From NCBI RefSeq assembly GCF_000687755.1, contig NZ_JHXN01000007.1, positions 22,305-86,304 on the forward strand: DNA of 64,000 bases. Direction: 5' to 3'. Below, piece after piece: positions 50,101-60,236 of this stretch (its first letter is position 1; every line of letters starts with the position of its first letter). The notes under the pieces are model-generated. The model searched no databases. It saw only the letters and a list, made by a program, of their open reading frames with translations, and was not told the DNA's origin. A program made the position numbers and the translations under genes. This DNA comes from Taylorella asinigenitalis ATCC 700933. GTDB lineage: Bacteria; Pseudomonadota; Gammaproteobacteria; Burkholderiales; Burkholderiaceae_B.

Positions 50101-50186
50101 GTTCTCTTTTTTTGGTGGCAATGTTTACTTAGTATATCAAACGCTAAGTGTTAAAATCTTTGATTAACTCAAAAGTTGGTATCAGT

Positions 50187-51356
50187 ATGAATGCTTCTAC
50201 AAAAACTCAGAATCAGGTTAATACCGAATTAGATATTCGGGAAGAGGATTTTGGTATATCCCCAATTACTGAGATTATTGAAGATTTAAGATTAGGGAAG
50301 ATGGTCATTATCGTTGATGAAGAAAATCGCGAAAACGAAGGCGATTTGATGATGGCTGCTGAATTCGTAACCCCAGAGGCTATTAATTTCATGATTACTC
50401 ATGCTAGAGGTCTAGTCTGTCTAACTTTGACTCACGATCGTTGTGAGGAGCTTAATTTACCAATGATGACTAGTACAAACCGTTCTGGATTTGGAACTAA
50501 TTTCACTACTTCAATTGAAGCGGCTGAAGGAGTAACTACTGGTATTTCGGCTGCAGATCGTGCTCATACTATTAAGGTAGCTATCTCTAAAAATTCAAAA
50601 CCTACTGATATCGTGCAGCCAGGGCATATATTTCCAGTAAGGTCCGTTCCAGGGGGGGTGTTAGTTAGAGCGGGACACACAGAGGCTGGGTGTGATTTAA
50701 CTAAATTAGCTGGACTAACACCTGCATCAGTTATTTGTGAAATTATGAATACAGACGGAACTATGTCTCGCCTTCCAAATCTTATTGAATTTGCAAAAGG
50801 CCATGGAATTAAGATAGGCACAATTGTAGATTTAATTCAATATCGCAGTGAACATGAATCTATGATTGAGTGCATTGGCTCCCGTGAAATTAAAACGTCA
50901 TGGGGTACATTTAAGGCTTTTGCATATCGCGATAAATCTGCTGGAGCTCCACATATAGCTTTAGTAAAAGGCGAGATTAAAGAAGATTTAGATACCTTAG
51001 TAAGAGTTCACGAACCGACAACAGCACTTGATTTGCTCGATTTAGAAGGGCAGTCGCATAGCTGGTCATTGCCACAAGCATTAGAAAAAATTGCAAACTC
51101 TGAGCGCGGTGTTGTAGTTCTATTAAATGCACATGGCTACGAGGGTCGGATTTTTGATGCTATTTTAAATTGGGGGCAGGAAGCTAGGGAACCTAAAACA
51201 CTTAAAAATGAGCGCTACGATTTGCGTACCTATGGTATCGGGGCTCAGATTCTTCGTGACTTAGGGGTGGGACGTATGAGACTTTTAAGTAATCCTCTTC
51301 GTATGCCCTCTATGGAAGGCTTCTCTCTTACAGTTACTGGATACGAGCAACCCTAG
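50187..51356 (+). CDS. ribBA: RibBA-like protein: DHBP synthase with a degenerate GTP cyclohydrolase II domain
   Basis: The N-terminal domain (about 28-230) is 3,4-dihydroxy-2-butanone-4-phosphate synthase with an intact active site: [16 protein letters not shown] and [13 protein letters not shown]. The C-terminal GTP cyclohydrolase II domain (about 235-389) is degenerate. The zinc triad normally seen as C...C.C in a LRCDC context is missing; the matching region reads [15 protein letters not shown]. It should act as RibB only, so GTP cyclohydrolase II must come from elsewhere. The start is ATG 50187; the frame opens earlier at 50148. No FMN riboswitch is visible upstream. Confidence 0.9.
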   Translation: MNASTKTQNQVNTELDIREEDFGISPITEIIEDLRLGKMVIIVDEENRENEGDLMMAAEFVTPEAINFMITHARGLVCLTLTHDRCEELNLPMMTSTNRSGFGTNFTTSIEAAEGVTTGISAADRAHTIKVAISKNSKPTDIVQPGHIFPVRSVPGGVLVRAGHTEAGCDLTKLAGLTPASVICEIMNTDGTMSRLPNLIEFAKGHGIKIGTIVDLIQYRSEHESMIECIGSREIKTSWGTFKAFAYRDKSAGAPHIALVKGEIKEDLDTLVRVHEPTTALDLLDLEGQSHSWSLPQALEKIANSERGVVVLLNAHGYEGRIFDAILNWGQEAREPKTLKNERYDLRTYGIGAQILRDLGVGRMRLLSNPLRMPSMEGFSLTVTGYEQP

Positions 51357-51466
51357 AGGATTTTGAGGGGGTGGATGAATATGTCCGCCCTTCATCTCGG
51401 TGTCAAATCCAAATCTATATAATTCCTATATAATCTTTACACACCACTACTTAAATAGGAGCCTCT

Positions 51467-52156
51467 ATGAAACCTTATACTATGGAACCAGATCGCAACG
51501 GTGAAGACCTTTATGTTGGAATTGTACTTAGCCGTTTTAATGAAGAAATTGCCTACGCAGAACTTGAAGCTTGCTTAGATGAACTTGAAAGCCTTGGTGT
51601 TGATGAAAGCCAAGTTATGGTAGTTAATGTGCCAGGCTCACTTGAACTAGGAATCGCATTGCAACAAATGGCTATGAGCTATGAGTTCGATGCTTTGATT
51701 GCTTTAGGTGCCGTTGTTCGCGGTGATACATATCATTTTGAAGTTGTCTCAAATGAAAGTGCCGCAGCTATTTCCAAAGTTGCCCTTGAGATGAATATCC
51801 CTATCGCAAATGGTGTGCTCACTGTAGAATCTGCTGATCAAGCACATGCACGTGCTGAAGAGAAGGGTCGTGATTGTGCTCTTGTAGCAGTGGAACTTGC
51901 TAATCTTATGGAAGCATTAGTACCTGAAACAGATGAAGATGATGATCTCGACGATTTAGAATATTTCCTTGATGACGAAGATATGGATTACGACGATGAG
52001 GAAGAGTTCGAATTAGACGAGGACGAAGACGAAGACTTCGATGAAGATTCTGAGGATGAAGAATATTCAGAGGATGATGAGGATGAAGATGAGTACTTTG
52101 ATGATGAAGATGATGAAGAGTACGAAGATGAAGACGATGAGGATAATCGTCGTTAA
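51467..52156 (+). CDS. ribH: lumazine synthase with a 75-residue hyperacidic C-terminal tail
   Basis: Condenses the RibB product with the pyrimidine to 6,7-dimethyl-8-ribityllumazine, and builds pentameric or icosahedral shells. Residues 1-154 are a normal core: [17 protein letters not shown] near 55, the catalytic His in [12 protein letters not shown] near 85-96, NGVLTVE, and the phosphate Arg in ARAEEKGRD. From about residue 155 to 229 comes a tail with about 55 Asp or Glu in 75 residues plus scattered Tyr and Phe, ending NRR. Lumazine synthases normally stop near 155-160. nusB follows 31 bases later. Confidence 0.95.
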   Translation: MKPYTMEPDRNGEDLYVGIVLSRFNEEIAYAELEACLDELESLGVDESQVMVVNVPGSLELGIALQQMAMSYEFDALIALGAVVRGDTYHFEVVSNESAAAISKVALEMNIPIANGVLTVESADQAHARAEEKGRDCALVAVELANLMEALVPETDEDDDLDDLEYFLDDEDMDYDDEEEFELDEDEDEDFDEDSEDEEYSEDDEDEDEYFDDEDDEEYEDEDDEDNRR

Positions 52157-52187
52157 TAACTAACTTAACATTAGGAGACTTATTTTA

Positions 52188-52622
52188 ATGGGGCAAAAAG
52201 TCGGCATTAGTGCTAGACACTTAGCTAGGGAGTTTGTAGTAAAGGGCCTTTATTCGTGGCTTATATCAAACGAAACCCAAGATAGTGCGGATATAGATGC
52301 ACATATGCGTGAACAAGAAAATTTCGATTTTGCGGATCTCGATTTATACAAAAATTCTCTATACGGTATCATCCGAGATGCCAGTATGCTCAGGGAACAT
52401 TTTGCCCCATTTATAAGTCGCTCATATTCAGAGCTTTCACCAATAGAACACTCCATCATGCTTTTAGGGACCTATGAATTAATTAATTCTTTAGATGTGC
52501 CAAAAAGAGTTGTTTTAAATGAAGCCATTGAACTTGCAAAAGACTTTGGTGGAACTGATGGGTTTAAATTTATCAATGGTGCCCTTGATAAATTAGCTGA
52601 GAAAATTAGAATCCATGAATAA
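52188..52622 (+). CDS. nusB: transcription antitermination protein NusB
   Basis: All-helical protein of 144 residues that, with S10 (NusE), binds boxA RNA in rRNA operons. RHLAREFVVKGLYSWL near residue 8 and the C-terminal VPKRVVLNEAIELAKDFGGTDGFKFINGALD signature are present. The ribH-nusB-thiL order is common in proteobacteria. Its end overlaps thiL by eight bases. Confidence 0.93.
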   Translation: MGQKVGISARHLAREFVVKGLYSWLISNETQDSADIDAHMREQENFDFADLDLYKNSLYGIIRDASMLREHFAPFISRSYSELSPIEHSIMLLGTYELINSLDVPKRVVLNEAIELAKDFGGTDGFKFINGALDKLAEKIRIHE

Positions 52623-53730
52623 AGAATTCGACATTATTGAAAACTATTTCAGTTTTTCAAAAGCAACGCGAGAAGTACCTATAACGGTGGGAGATGATTG
52701 TGCAATTTTTACGCCACCGTTTGACCATACGCATATTGCAACAAGTGCTGATCTATTGATTGAGGGTCAGCATTTTTTTTCTGATGTTAATCCTAAAAAT
52801 TTGGGGCATAAGGCACTGGCTGTAAATCTATCGGATTTAGCGGCTATGGGAGCAGAACCAATTGGATGCCTGTTGTCGTTGGCATTGCCATCTATAAATC
52901 AGTCATGGATTGCTAGATTTACTGAAGGGTTTAGAAATTTATCAGAAAAATATATGTGCCCTTTGATTGGCGGAGATCTCTCCAAAAGCAAAATGGGCAT
53001 CATTATAAATGTCACAGTTTTTGGCGGCCTAAATGTAAATTTTAGAAGAAGTGCTACTTCGGCGTTTATGACTCGTGCGGGGGCACGTGCAGGTGATGAT
53101 ATTTGGGTTTCAGGCAATCTTGGAAAAGCTCATCTCGCATATACCACTAAACGCGACAATCCAAATGATTTAGCTAAATATGCGATGATTTTTGAAGCTC
53201 TGGAATTACCGGAACCTCGTATAGATCTAGGCAAATCTCTAATTAGACGCGCTACTTCATGCATAGATATATCCGATGGGCTTGTTCAAGACCTAGGTCA
53301 TATCATGAAAAGCAGCAAAAAAACCGCAGAAATTCACTTAGAAAAAATTCCATACGATAAGAATTTAGAAAAGCAATTTAGCAAAGAACAGATTCGTGAG
53401 GCTATTTTATCTGGGGGCGATTGCTATGAATTATGTTTCACTGCACCCCCAGAGAATCGTGCCATAATAGAGAGGCTTTCTGATTCTTTGCAACTAAAAT
53501 TAACGAGAATAGGTGAAGTGAGCTGGCGTTTTAATATTGACAGAGAGAGAAGGGAACGAGTAAGGCGTAGACAGGAATTGAGAAATAAATTTGAAAAGAA
53601 TAATTATTATGTTGATACTACGCCTTTCACACCTATTCCACACGCTCAAAATAAACCACGCCCACCAGTGGAAGTTTATGAAAACGGGGAGTTAATTGAA
53701 GTTCCAAATGGTGGGTTTCAGCATTTTTGA
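52615..53730 (+). CDS. thiL: thiamine-monophosphate kinase with a C-terminal insertion
   Basis: Phosphorylates thiamine monophosphate to the active diphosphate. It has 371 residues against the usual 320-330. The N-terminal PurM-like part has GDDCAIFTPP, then HKALAVNLSDLAAMGA and IGGDLSKSK. The C-terminal half has SDGLVQDLGHIM and SGGDCYELCFTAP. After TRIGEVSW a stretch of about 45 residues, rich in Arg then Pro, is inserted before the normal ending (GFQHF). It sits between nusB and pgpA. Confidence 0.92.
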   Translation: MNKEFDIIENYFSFSKATREVPITVGDDCAIFTPPFDHTHIATSADLLIEGQHFFSDVNPKNLGHKALAVNLSDLAAMGAEPIGCLLSLALPSINQSWIARFTEGFRNLSEKYMCPLIGGDLSKSKMGIIINVTVFGGLNVNFRRSATSAFMTRAGARAGDDIWVSGNLGKAHLAYTTKRDNPNDLAKYAMIFEALELPEPRIDLGKSLIRRATSCIDISDGLVQDLGHIMKSSKKTAEIHLEKIPYDKNLEKQFSKEQIREAILSGGDCYELCFTAPPENRAIIERLSDSLQLKLTRIGEVSWRFNIDRERRERVRRRQELRNKFEKNNYYVDTTPFTPIPHAQNKPRPPVEVYENGELIEVPNGGFQHF

Positions 53731-53745
53731 TTTATATTGATTGAG

Positions 53746-54267
53746 ATGGAATCGGGAAACATTGCCACAAAAATATCTTTCGCATGGATGCTTCGAAAGC
53801 CTTATAGAATCTTAGCCTTAGGTTTTGGGGCAGGACTCATAAAACCAGGGCCAGGGACTTGGGGCTCATTTGTTGGCTTATTAATATGGTGGTTTTTCGA
53901 TTTGCTATCACTCTCTTTATTATGGCGATTTGTAATCATATGCGTGATGTTTATTGCGGGTTTGAGGATTTGTGGACAAACTTCGAAAGACATAGGTGAA
54001 CACGATAGTGGCTCAATTGTGTGGGACGAAATAGTGGCCGTGCTGTTTTTGATTCTTTGTATCGCTCCTCAAGAATACGCATTTTATTTTATTGCAGTGA
54101 TTATTTTTCGAATCTTTGATATATGGAAGCCATTTCCCATCGCATATTTCGATCGAAAATTGAGGTCTTCATTTGGAATAATGTTCGATGATTTATTAGC
54201 TGCTGTATATTCTTTTTTAACGTTCAAAATTTTGATTCTTATTTTAATATTATGGATTTACAAGTAG
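53746..54267 (+). CDS. pgpA: phosphatidylglycerophosphatase A
   Basis: Integral membrane phosphatase of 173 residues for phosphatidylglycerol synthesis. GLIKPGPGTWGSFVG near residue 30 and DEIVAVLF with KPFPI and the final FGIMFDDLLAAVYS are the family active-site marks. The start is ATG 53746; an in-frame TTG at 53737 is less likely. It follows thiL by 15 bases and overlaps the next gene by 16. Confidence 0.92.
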   Translation: MESGNIATKISFAWMLRKPYRILALGFGAGLIKPGPGTWGSFVGLLIWWFFDLLSLSLLWRFVIICVMFIAGLRICGQTSKDIGEHDSGSIVWDEIVAVLFLILCIAPQEYAFYFIAVIIFRIFDIWKPFPIAYFDRKLRSSFGIMFDDLLAAVYSFLTFKILILILILWIYK

Positions 54268-54743
54268 AAAAGGTAGCAAAGATTCTTGTAGATCGCTCGG
54301 CTCGAATTTGTTTAGTAGAGTCATGCACTGGTGGGCTTATTTCTAAAATGTTAACCGACATACCAGGGTCTAGTAAGTGGTTTGAGTGTGGCCTAGTTAC
54401 TTATTCGAATGAATCTAAAATCGCTCTAGTAGGTGTTCCTAGCGCAGTTATTGCACAGTATGGTGCTGTAAGTGCAGAGACTGCAAAAGAGATGGCCATG
54501 GGCGCTTTGAAGCGATTTGATAGGTGCGATTACTCAATTTCTGTAACGGGCATTGCAGGTCCAGGTGGTGGTTCAGAGGCTAAGCCAGTGGGTACGGTGT
54601 TTTTTGGTTTAGGCGTGCGAGATGAACATGGGGCTATAAGTGCAAGCGTGCACGGGAAACATATAAAAGGGGAGAGTCGAGATCAGATTCGAGATGTGAG
54701 TGCTAAGTGTGCACTTTCCCTATTTTTAGAATTGTTTGATTGA
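54252..54743 (+). CDS. pncC: CinA C-terminal domain protein, NMN amidohydrolase
   Basis: A stand-alone 163-residue PncC/CinA-C domain that deamidates nicotinamide mononucleotide in the pyridine nucleotide cycle. [23 protein letters not shown] near residue 17 and the [24 protein letters not shown] segment near 95 are diagnostic. The fused N-terminal MoCF-like CinA domain is absent, as in most proteobacterial forms. Its 3' end overlaps the convergent pyrF by 41 bases. Confidence 0.91.
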   Translation: MDLQVEKVAKILVDRSARICLVESCTGGLISKMLTDIPGSSKWFECGLVTYSNESKIALVGVPSAVIAQYGAVSAETAKEMAMGALKRFDRCDYSISVTGIAGPGGGSEAKPVGTVFFGLGVRDEHGAISASVHGKHIKGESRDQIRDVSAKCALSLFLELFD

Positions 54744-55554
54744 TTTTGTCCCGAGTTTTGCGAGCCACGTCTGATGCGGCTTGCAAGAAATCTTCAGCAC
54801 CGCTAGCGTATAAAATCGCACGAGATGAGTTGATTAAGAGAGCATTGCCACCGAAAGAGAGGGCGGCAGTCACAGTAGCCTCCAAATCCCCGCCTTGAGC
54901 CCCTATGCCAGGAATCAGAAGCGGCATATCAGGCCCAACAATTTCTCGCACGCGTGCTATCTCATTCGGATAAGTCGCACCCACAACAAGCCCAAGCTGC
55001 CCGCTAGCGTTCCACTTTTTGCACGCAAGGGTGGCTATATGCTCGTAAAGCTTCATCCTGCCATATTCTCCCTCGACCTCAAGAAATTGAAGATCCGAAC
55101 CACCCGCATTCGATGTACGACACAAAACGATAACACCGCGATCCTTCCACTCCAAATACGGCTCTATCGAATCAAAGCCCATATACGGATTCACGGTCAC
55201 AGCATCTGCACCATAGCGCTCAAAAGCCTCAATCGCATACTGCTTCGCCGTCGTGCCAATGTCCCCGCGCTTTGCATCTAGAATAACCACAAGCGACGGA
55301 TGCTCCCGACGTATATGCTCGCACAACCGCTCCAGCTCTAGCTCCGCACCCAATGCCGCAAAATACGCAATCTGCGGCTTAAATCCGCACACATAAGGAG
55401 CACAAGCATCCACCATATCGCGACAAAAATCGTACACACCTTCCGTAGTGCATGCATAATGAGTGGGAATTCGGCTGATATCAGGATCAAGCCCAAGCAT
55501 CAGTGCCGAATTTTGCTTCTCCCACGCCGCACGAAGTTTAGTGATGAAATCCAT
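54703..55554 (-). CDS. pyrF: orotidine 5'-phosphate decarboxylase (group 2)
   Basis: Makes UMP from OMP. It has 283 residues from ATG 55554 and is the longer type-2 form. The catalytic Lys-Asp set is in [19 protein letters not shown], and LMLGLDPD and [11 protein letters not shown] are conserved. This region is visibly more G+C-rich than its neighbours. It starts two bases after the dgkA stop, so the two are cotranscribed. One motif copy encodes GGNALL, i.e. the less common sense orientation. Confidence 0.93.
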   Translation of the reverse strand: MDFITKLRAAWEKQNSALMLGLDPDISRIPTHYACTTEGVYDFCRDMVDACAPYVCGFKPQIAYFAALGAELELERLCEHIRREHPSLVVILDAKRGDIGTTAKQYAIEAFERYGADAVTVNPYMGFDSIEPYLEWKDRGVIVLCRTSNAGGSDLQFLEVEGEYGRMKLYEHIATLACKKWNASGQLGLVVGATYPNEIARVREIVGPDMPLLIPGIGAQGGDLEATVTAALSFGGNALLINSSRAILYASGAEDFLQAASDVARKTRDKINQTILKIGKVHT

Positions 55555-55556
55555 AA

Positions 55557-55955
55557 TTACGACCAATCAGCGAAATAGCGAATTACAAAATAAAGCCATG
55601 TGAAAAATGAGAAGACAAGACATAGGAAAATAGCGGCACTTCCAAGATCCTTCGCTCTTTTGATCATCTCGTCGTAGTCATTTATTATGCGATCGCCCAA
55701 GGCCTCGAGTGCGGAATTAAGCAACTCTACGATAAGCACAAGAAATAAGGTGAATAAAAGCACAATCACTTCGATTGGCGTGCGTCCAAGAACAAATGCT
55801 AATGGGCACATAAAGCATGCGATTAAAAATTCCTGGCAGAAGGAGGCTTCGAATTTGAAGGCAGACCTGAACCCTTGGAATGAATATTTTGTGGCATTCC
55901 AGATACGGTTATATGTGAGCTTGCTTTTGTATGGACTTTCGTAGTCTTCTGACAT
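55557..55955 (-). CDS. dgkA: diacylglycerol kinase
   Basis: Small inner-membrane kinase that recycles diacylglycerol from membrane-derived glycan synthesis. It has 132 residues with three membrane spans. The signature [15 protein letters not shown] is near residue 85, with the amphipathic N-terminal [23 protein letters not shown] 55955 is chosen. A TTG four codons upstream (M-P-P-K) falls within a CATTGCCA motif, as in the marR gene. It is the first gene of the dgkA-pyrF unit. Confidence 0.9.
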   Translation of the reverse strand: MSEDYESPYKSKLTYNRIWNATKYSFQGFRSAFKFEASFCQEFLIACFMCPLAFVLGRTPIEVIVLLFTLFLVLIVELLNSALEALGDRIINDYDEMIKRAKDLGSAAIFLCLVFSFFTWLYFVIRYFADWS

Positions 55956-56002
55956 TTTAGGTGGCAATGTTTTCGAATCCGAAAATTATAACTGATACCC
56001 GC

Positions 56003-56042
56003 AAAAATAAAGGCATAAACCCCGTGTGAAGTTTACGCCTTT
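56003..56042 (-). terminator. intrinsic terminator of groES-groEL
   Basis: On the minus strand AAAGGCGTAAAC pairs with GTTTATGCCTTT (one G-U pair) around a ten-base loop (plus-strand 56009-56020 with 56031-56042), followed by ATTTTT. Confidence 0.88.
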
Positions 56043-56066
56043 CATTGTGTATGGTTATCTTAAAAA

Positions 56067-57731
<1,665 letters not shown>

Positions 57732-57763
57732 TTAAACTATATAAATGTGGGGTCAATAAGCGA

Positions 57764-58051
57764 TTATTCAACTACAGCAAGGATTTCTTCGTCACGAATA
57801 ACTAAGAATTCTTCACCGTCCATTTTTACTGCTTGTCCAGCATATTTACCGAAAAGTACACGATCGCCTACTTTTAAATCTACAGAAATTAACTGACCGC
57901 TTTCTGATTTACGACCTGGGCCAACTGCTACAACTTCACCGATATCTTGTTTTTCTTCAGCACTTCCAGCAAGGATAATGCCAGACTCAGTAGTTTTTTT
58001 GTTATCTACTCGTTTGATAACCACTAAATTTTGTAATGGACGTAATGCCAT
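57764..58051 (-). CDS. groS: co-chaperonin GroES (10 kDa)
   Basis: Heptameric lid of the GroEL chamber, 95 residues. [14 protein letters not shown] opens it. The mobile loop around residues 18-34 reads [17 protein letters not shown] with the GroEL-binding GIIL, and [12 protein letters not shown] is conserved. It is the first gene of the groESL operon. Confidence 0.97.
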   Translation of the reverse strand: MALRPLQNLVVIKRVDNKKTTESGIILAGSAEEKQDIGEVVAVGPGRKSESGQLISVDLKVGDRVLFGKYAGQAVKMDGEEFLVIRDEEILAVVE

Positions 58052-58086
58052 GGATAAACTCCTAATACGTAATCAAAATAAAAAAA

Positions 58087-58113
58087 TTAGCACTCAATGC
58101 TCATGAGTGCTAA
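58087..58113 (-). promoter_or_regulatory. CIRCE operator (HrcA site) of groES-groEL
   Basis: A perfect CIRCE inverted repeat: TTAGCACTC (58087-58095), nine bases, GAGTGCTAA (58105-58113). It covers the predicted start of transcription, so the HrcA repressor should block groESL until heat shock. An hrcA gene is therefore expected elsewhere in this genome. Confidence 0.95.
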
Positions 58114-58140
58114 TTATATGGGCTAAATTGTAAATTTCAA
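58113..58140 (-). promoter_or_regulatory. sigma-70 promoter of groES-groEL
   Basis: On the minus strand TTGAAA (58140-58135), a 16-base spacer and TATAAT (58118-58113) form a near-consensus vegetative promoter. The -10 box touches the CIRCE element. No sigma-32-type site is obvious, so control seems to be HrcA-based. Confidence 0.8.
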
Positions 58141-58164
58141 GAGTGGATTGAAATCCTTCCCATT

Positions 58165-59175
58165 TTAGCGAACAGGTAAACCGTAGTGAAGTCCGCCTTC
58201 AGTGTATAGTTTATTGATTCCACGCGGAATTTTAAGAACACTGTCTTTTCCTACATTTCTCTCAAAGCTCTCACCATAGTTTCCAACTTGTTTGATAACT
58301 TGGTAAGCCCAGTCCTCACTAAGTCCTAAGTTTTTACCGCTTCCTTCAGTTACCCCAAGAAGTCTTTGTACATTAGGGTTAGTAGATTTTTTCTGTTCAT
58401 CTACGTTTTTACTAGTGATTCCAAGTTCCTCTGCATTCCATTGAGCATGCATAACCCATTTAACTATATTGAACCATTTATCATCGCTTTGACGTACAAA
58501 GGGTCCTAGAGGTTCTTTAGAAATAATTTCTGGCAATACCATATACTCTTCTGGATTAGAAAGTTTTGAAATTCTGATTGATGCCAAGCCAGATGCATCA
58601 GTCGAGTATACATCGCATCGACCAGAAGCAAATGCATTAACTACTTCATTAAACTGATCAAATACTACTGGTTTATATGTGATTTTGTTTGCACGAGCCC
58701 AGTCAGCCATAGTGTTTTCGTTAGAAGTACCAGTTTGCATACATACAGTAGCACCATCTAATTCTTTTGCACTTTTAACTCCAAGAGATTTTTTGATTAG
58801 AAATCCTTGACCATCGTAGAAATTAACGCCTGGAGACATAAGCCCGATAGCAGTATCTCTTTGCTGAGTTACTGTAGTGTTACGAGTAAGAATATCGATT
58901 TCCCCTGATTGAAGGGCAGTAAATCTTTGTTGAGAGTTCAAAGGTACAGTTTTAAATTTAGTAGCATCACCAAATACTGCCGCAGCAACAGATTTACATA
59001 GGTCCACATCAAGACCTTCCCATTCACCTTTATCGTTAGGAGCTGAGAAGCCAGCAAATCCAGTAGTGGTACCACATACTACGTGACCTCGACTTTTAAC
59101 TGTGTCTAGAGTGTCCGCTTGAGCTTGAGCAGAAGCTAGTACAAGCCCAGCAAATAATAAAGATAATTTTTTCAT
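58165..59175 (-). CDS. aapJ: general L-amino acid ABC transporter substrate-binding protein (AapJ-like)
   Basis: Periplasmic binding protein of 336 residues, the AapJ/BztA size class. The signal peptide is about 20 residues (KKLSLLFAGLVLASAQAQA). VVCGTTTGFAGFSAPND, then GLDVDLCKSVAAAVFGD and ILTRNTTVTQQRDTAIG match the family for acidic and neutral amino acids. ATG 59175 has an AGGGG site; the frame opens further upstream but that part does not look like a signal peptide. No permease or ATPase genes are adjacent, so it works with a transporter encoded elsewhere. Confidence 0.87.
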   Translation of the reverse strand: MKKLSLLFAGLVLASAQAQADTLDTVKSRGHVVCGTTTGFAGFSAPNDKGEWEGLDVDLCKSVAAAVFGDATKFKTVPLNSQQRFTALQSGEIDILTRNTTVTQQRDTAIGLMSPGVNFYDGQGFLIKKSLGVKSAKELDGATVCMQTGTSNENTMADWARANKITYKPVVFDQFNEVVNAFASGRCDVYSTDASGLASIRISKLSNPEEYMVLPEIISKEPLGPFVRQSDDKWFNIVKWVMHAQWNAEELGITSKNVDEQKKSTNPNVQRLLGVTEGSGKNLGLSEDWAYQVIKQVGNYGESFERNVGKDSVLKIPRGINKLYTEGGLHYGLPVR

Positions 59176-59279
59176 ATATTCCCCTAAGAGAGTAATAGTT
59201 TGTTTAGAAAATATATCAAATTTAGGGTCAAAATGTGACAATGTAGCAAAAGGTAAAAAATCTTTTTCTTTATTTCAAA

Positions 59280-59302
59280 ATGTATACACAAGGTATATAC
59301 AT
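59280..59302. promoter_or_regulatory. inverted repeat 42 bp before the His-rich gene
   Basis: ATGTATA (59280-59286) and TATACAT (59296-59302) are perfect inverted arms around nine bases. Its position would suit an operator for the His-rich/PCuAC gene, perhaps metal-responsive. The sequence does not match a known site that I can name. Confidence 0.4.
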
Positions 59303-59344
59303 AGTTAGAATATTTTTACTTTCTAATCCAAATGGAGATTTATT

Positions 59345-59752
59345 ATGAAATCAACACTTTTCTTAACAATGGGTTTGGCATTCAGTTCTGTAGCATTTGC
59401 TCAATCTGCTTCTACTATGGTTGATTCAGCTAAGGATGAGATGAAATCGGCTGTGGTTGAAAATACTGATGCAGATAGAAAACCTCTTCTTATCAAACCT
59501 AAAAATCAAGCTCAACCTACATCAGAAACTAAAACTAATACTGATGAATCTATGGACGGCATGAAAGATGACCATGACCATGACAAACATGACCATGACA
59601 AACATGACCATGACAAAGATCATAAAAAACATGACCATGACCACAAGAAACATGATCACGACCATGACCATGACAAACATGATCATGACCATGACAAACA
59701 TGATCATGATAAAGAGCACAAAAATGATGTTCTAAAAAAAAAGCACCAGTAA
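59345..59752 (+). CDS. exported His/Asp-rich metal-binding protein (zero-frame product)
   Basis: A 135-residue product with a signal peptide (KSTLFLTMGLAFSSVAFA, cut after AFA). After residue 75 comes a run of HDHDK-type repeats, built from 15-bp units and able to bind Cu, Zn or Ni. The frame ends just after an A9 tract (59734-59742) at KKKHQ. In the -1 frame the same message continues into a PCuAC copper-chaperone domain to 60141. The site reads A-AAA-AAG in the correct phase for -1 slippage, as in dnaX. With the shift the product would be about 265 residues. Without it, this is a free His-rich periplasmic peptide. Confidence 0.75.
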   Translation: MKSTLFLTMGLAFSSVAFAQSASTMVDSAKDEMKSAVVENTDADRKPLLIKPKNQAQPTSETKTNTDESMDGMKDDHDHDKHDHDKHDHDKDHKKHDHDHKKHDHDHDHDKHDHDHDKHDHDKEHKNDVLKKKHQ

Positions 59753-60141
59753 GTAATGTAAGCGAAAACGACATTGATATAACTCAATGTTGGATAAGGC
59801 TTTTCCCTTCTGATAGGTTCTCTGCTTTATATTTTGATATAAAAAATAATAGTGAATCAGAAACTGCTTATGTAGTGGGTGTCAGTTCCGAAAAATTTGG
59901 GGTTGCTGACCTTCACGAAACATATACATCAGAAGATACATTAGTTGGTATGAGATCAGTTGATTGGGTTGAAGTTCCACCTCAATCAACAGTGAACTTC
60001 AAAAGTGGTGGATATCATGTAATGTTATCTAAACACGAAGTAAAAGTGGGTGATGAGATTGAGTTTAATGTCAAACTAAGTAACGACAAATCTAAATCAT
60101 TCTCTTGTAAGGCTAATGATGTAAAAGCCACAACTTACTAA
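59743..60141 (+). CDS. PCuAC copper-chaperone domain in the -1 frame of the His-rich gene
   Basis: Reading from the G after the A9 tract gives KAPVSNVSEND, then a full PCuA(C) (DUF461) domain of about 120 residues: TQCWIRLFPSDRFSALYFDI, then the Cu(I) site. The visible ligand pattern is H-x11-M-x21-H-x-M (HETYTSEDTLVGM, then GGYHVML), matching the family. PCuAC proteins deliver copper to cytochrome oxidase in the periplasm. The domain has no signal peptide or good start of its own (the first usable one would be GTG near 59875, which cuts the fold), so it depends on the upstream His-rich frame, by frameshift or slippage, or is now inactive. Confidence 0.78.
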   Translation, partial: APVSNVSENDIDITQCWIRLFPSDRFSALYFDIKNNSESETAYVVGVSSEKFGVADLHETYTSEDTLVGMRSVDWVEVPPQSTVNFKSGGYHVMLSKHEVKVGDEIEFNVKLSNDKSKSFSCKANDVKATTY

Positions 60142-60155
60142 GATGCGTAAAACTT

Positions 60156-60189
60156 AAAGGGCTAATTAACTTAGCCCTTTTTTGTTTTT
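60156..60189 (+). terminator. intrinsic terminator after the PCuAC gene
   Basis: AAAGGGCTAA (60156-60165) pairs perfectly with TTAGCCCTTT (60171-60180) around TTAAC, followed by TTTGTTTTT. It lies between convergent genes and also favours termination of the PCuAC message. Confidence 0.92.
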
Positions 60190-60236
60190 ACTACACGATT
60201 TTGCTAGGATTTTTAACATTTAAATTTTGATTTCGC

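Noticed and set aside
50124..50186. Possible FMN riboswitch before ribBA
   Set aside because: The space is too short and none of the conserved RFN segments is present.
59522..59774. Minus-strand open frames opposite the His-rich gene
   Set aside because: They arise from the antisense of the CATGAC repeats (Met/Val/Phe runs) and have no ribosome site.
59771..59790. Stem-loop as the stimulator of -1 frameshifting
   Set aside because: The 7-bp stem starts about 28 bases after the slip site, farther than the usual 5-9 bases, so it is not claimed as a functional part.
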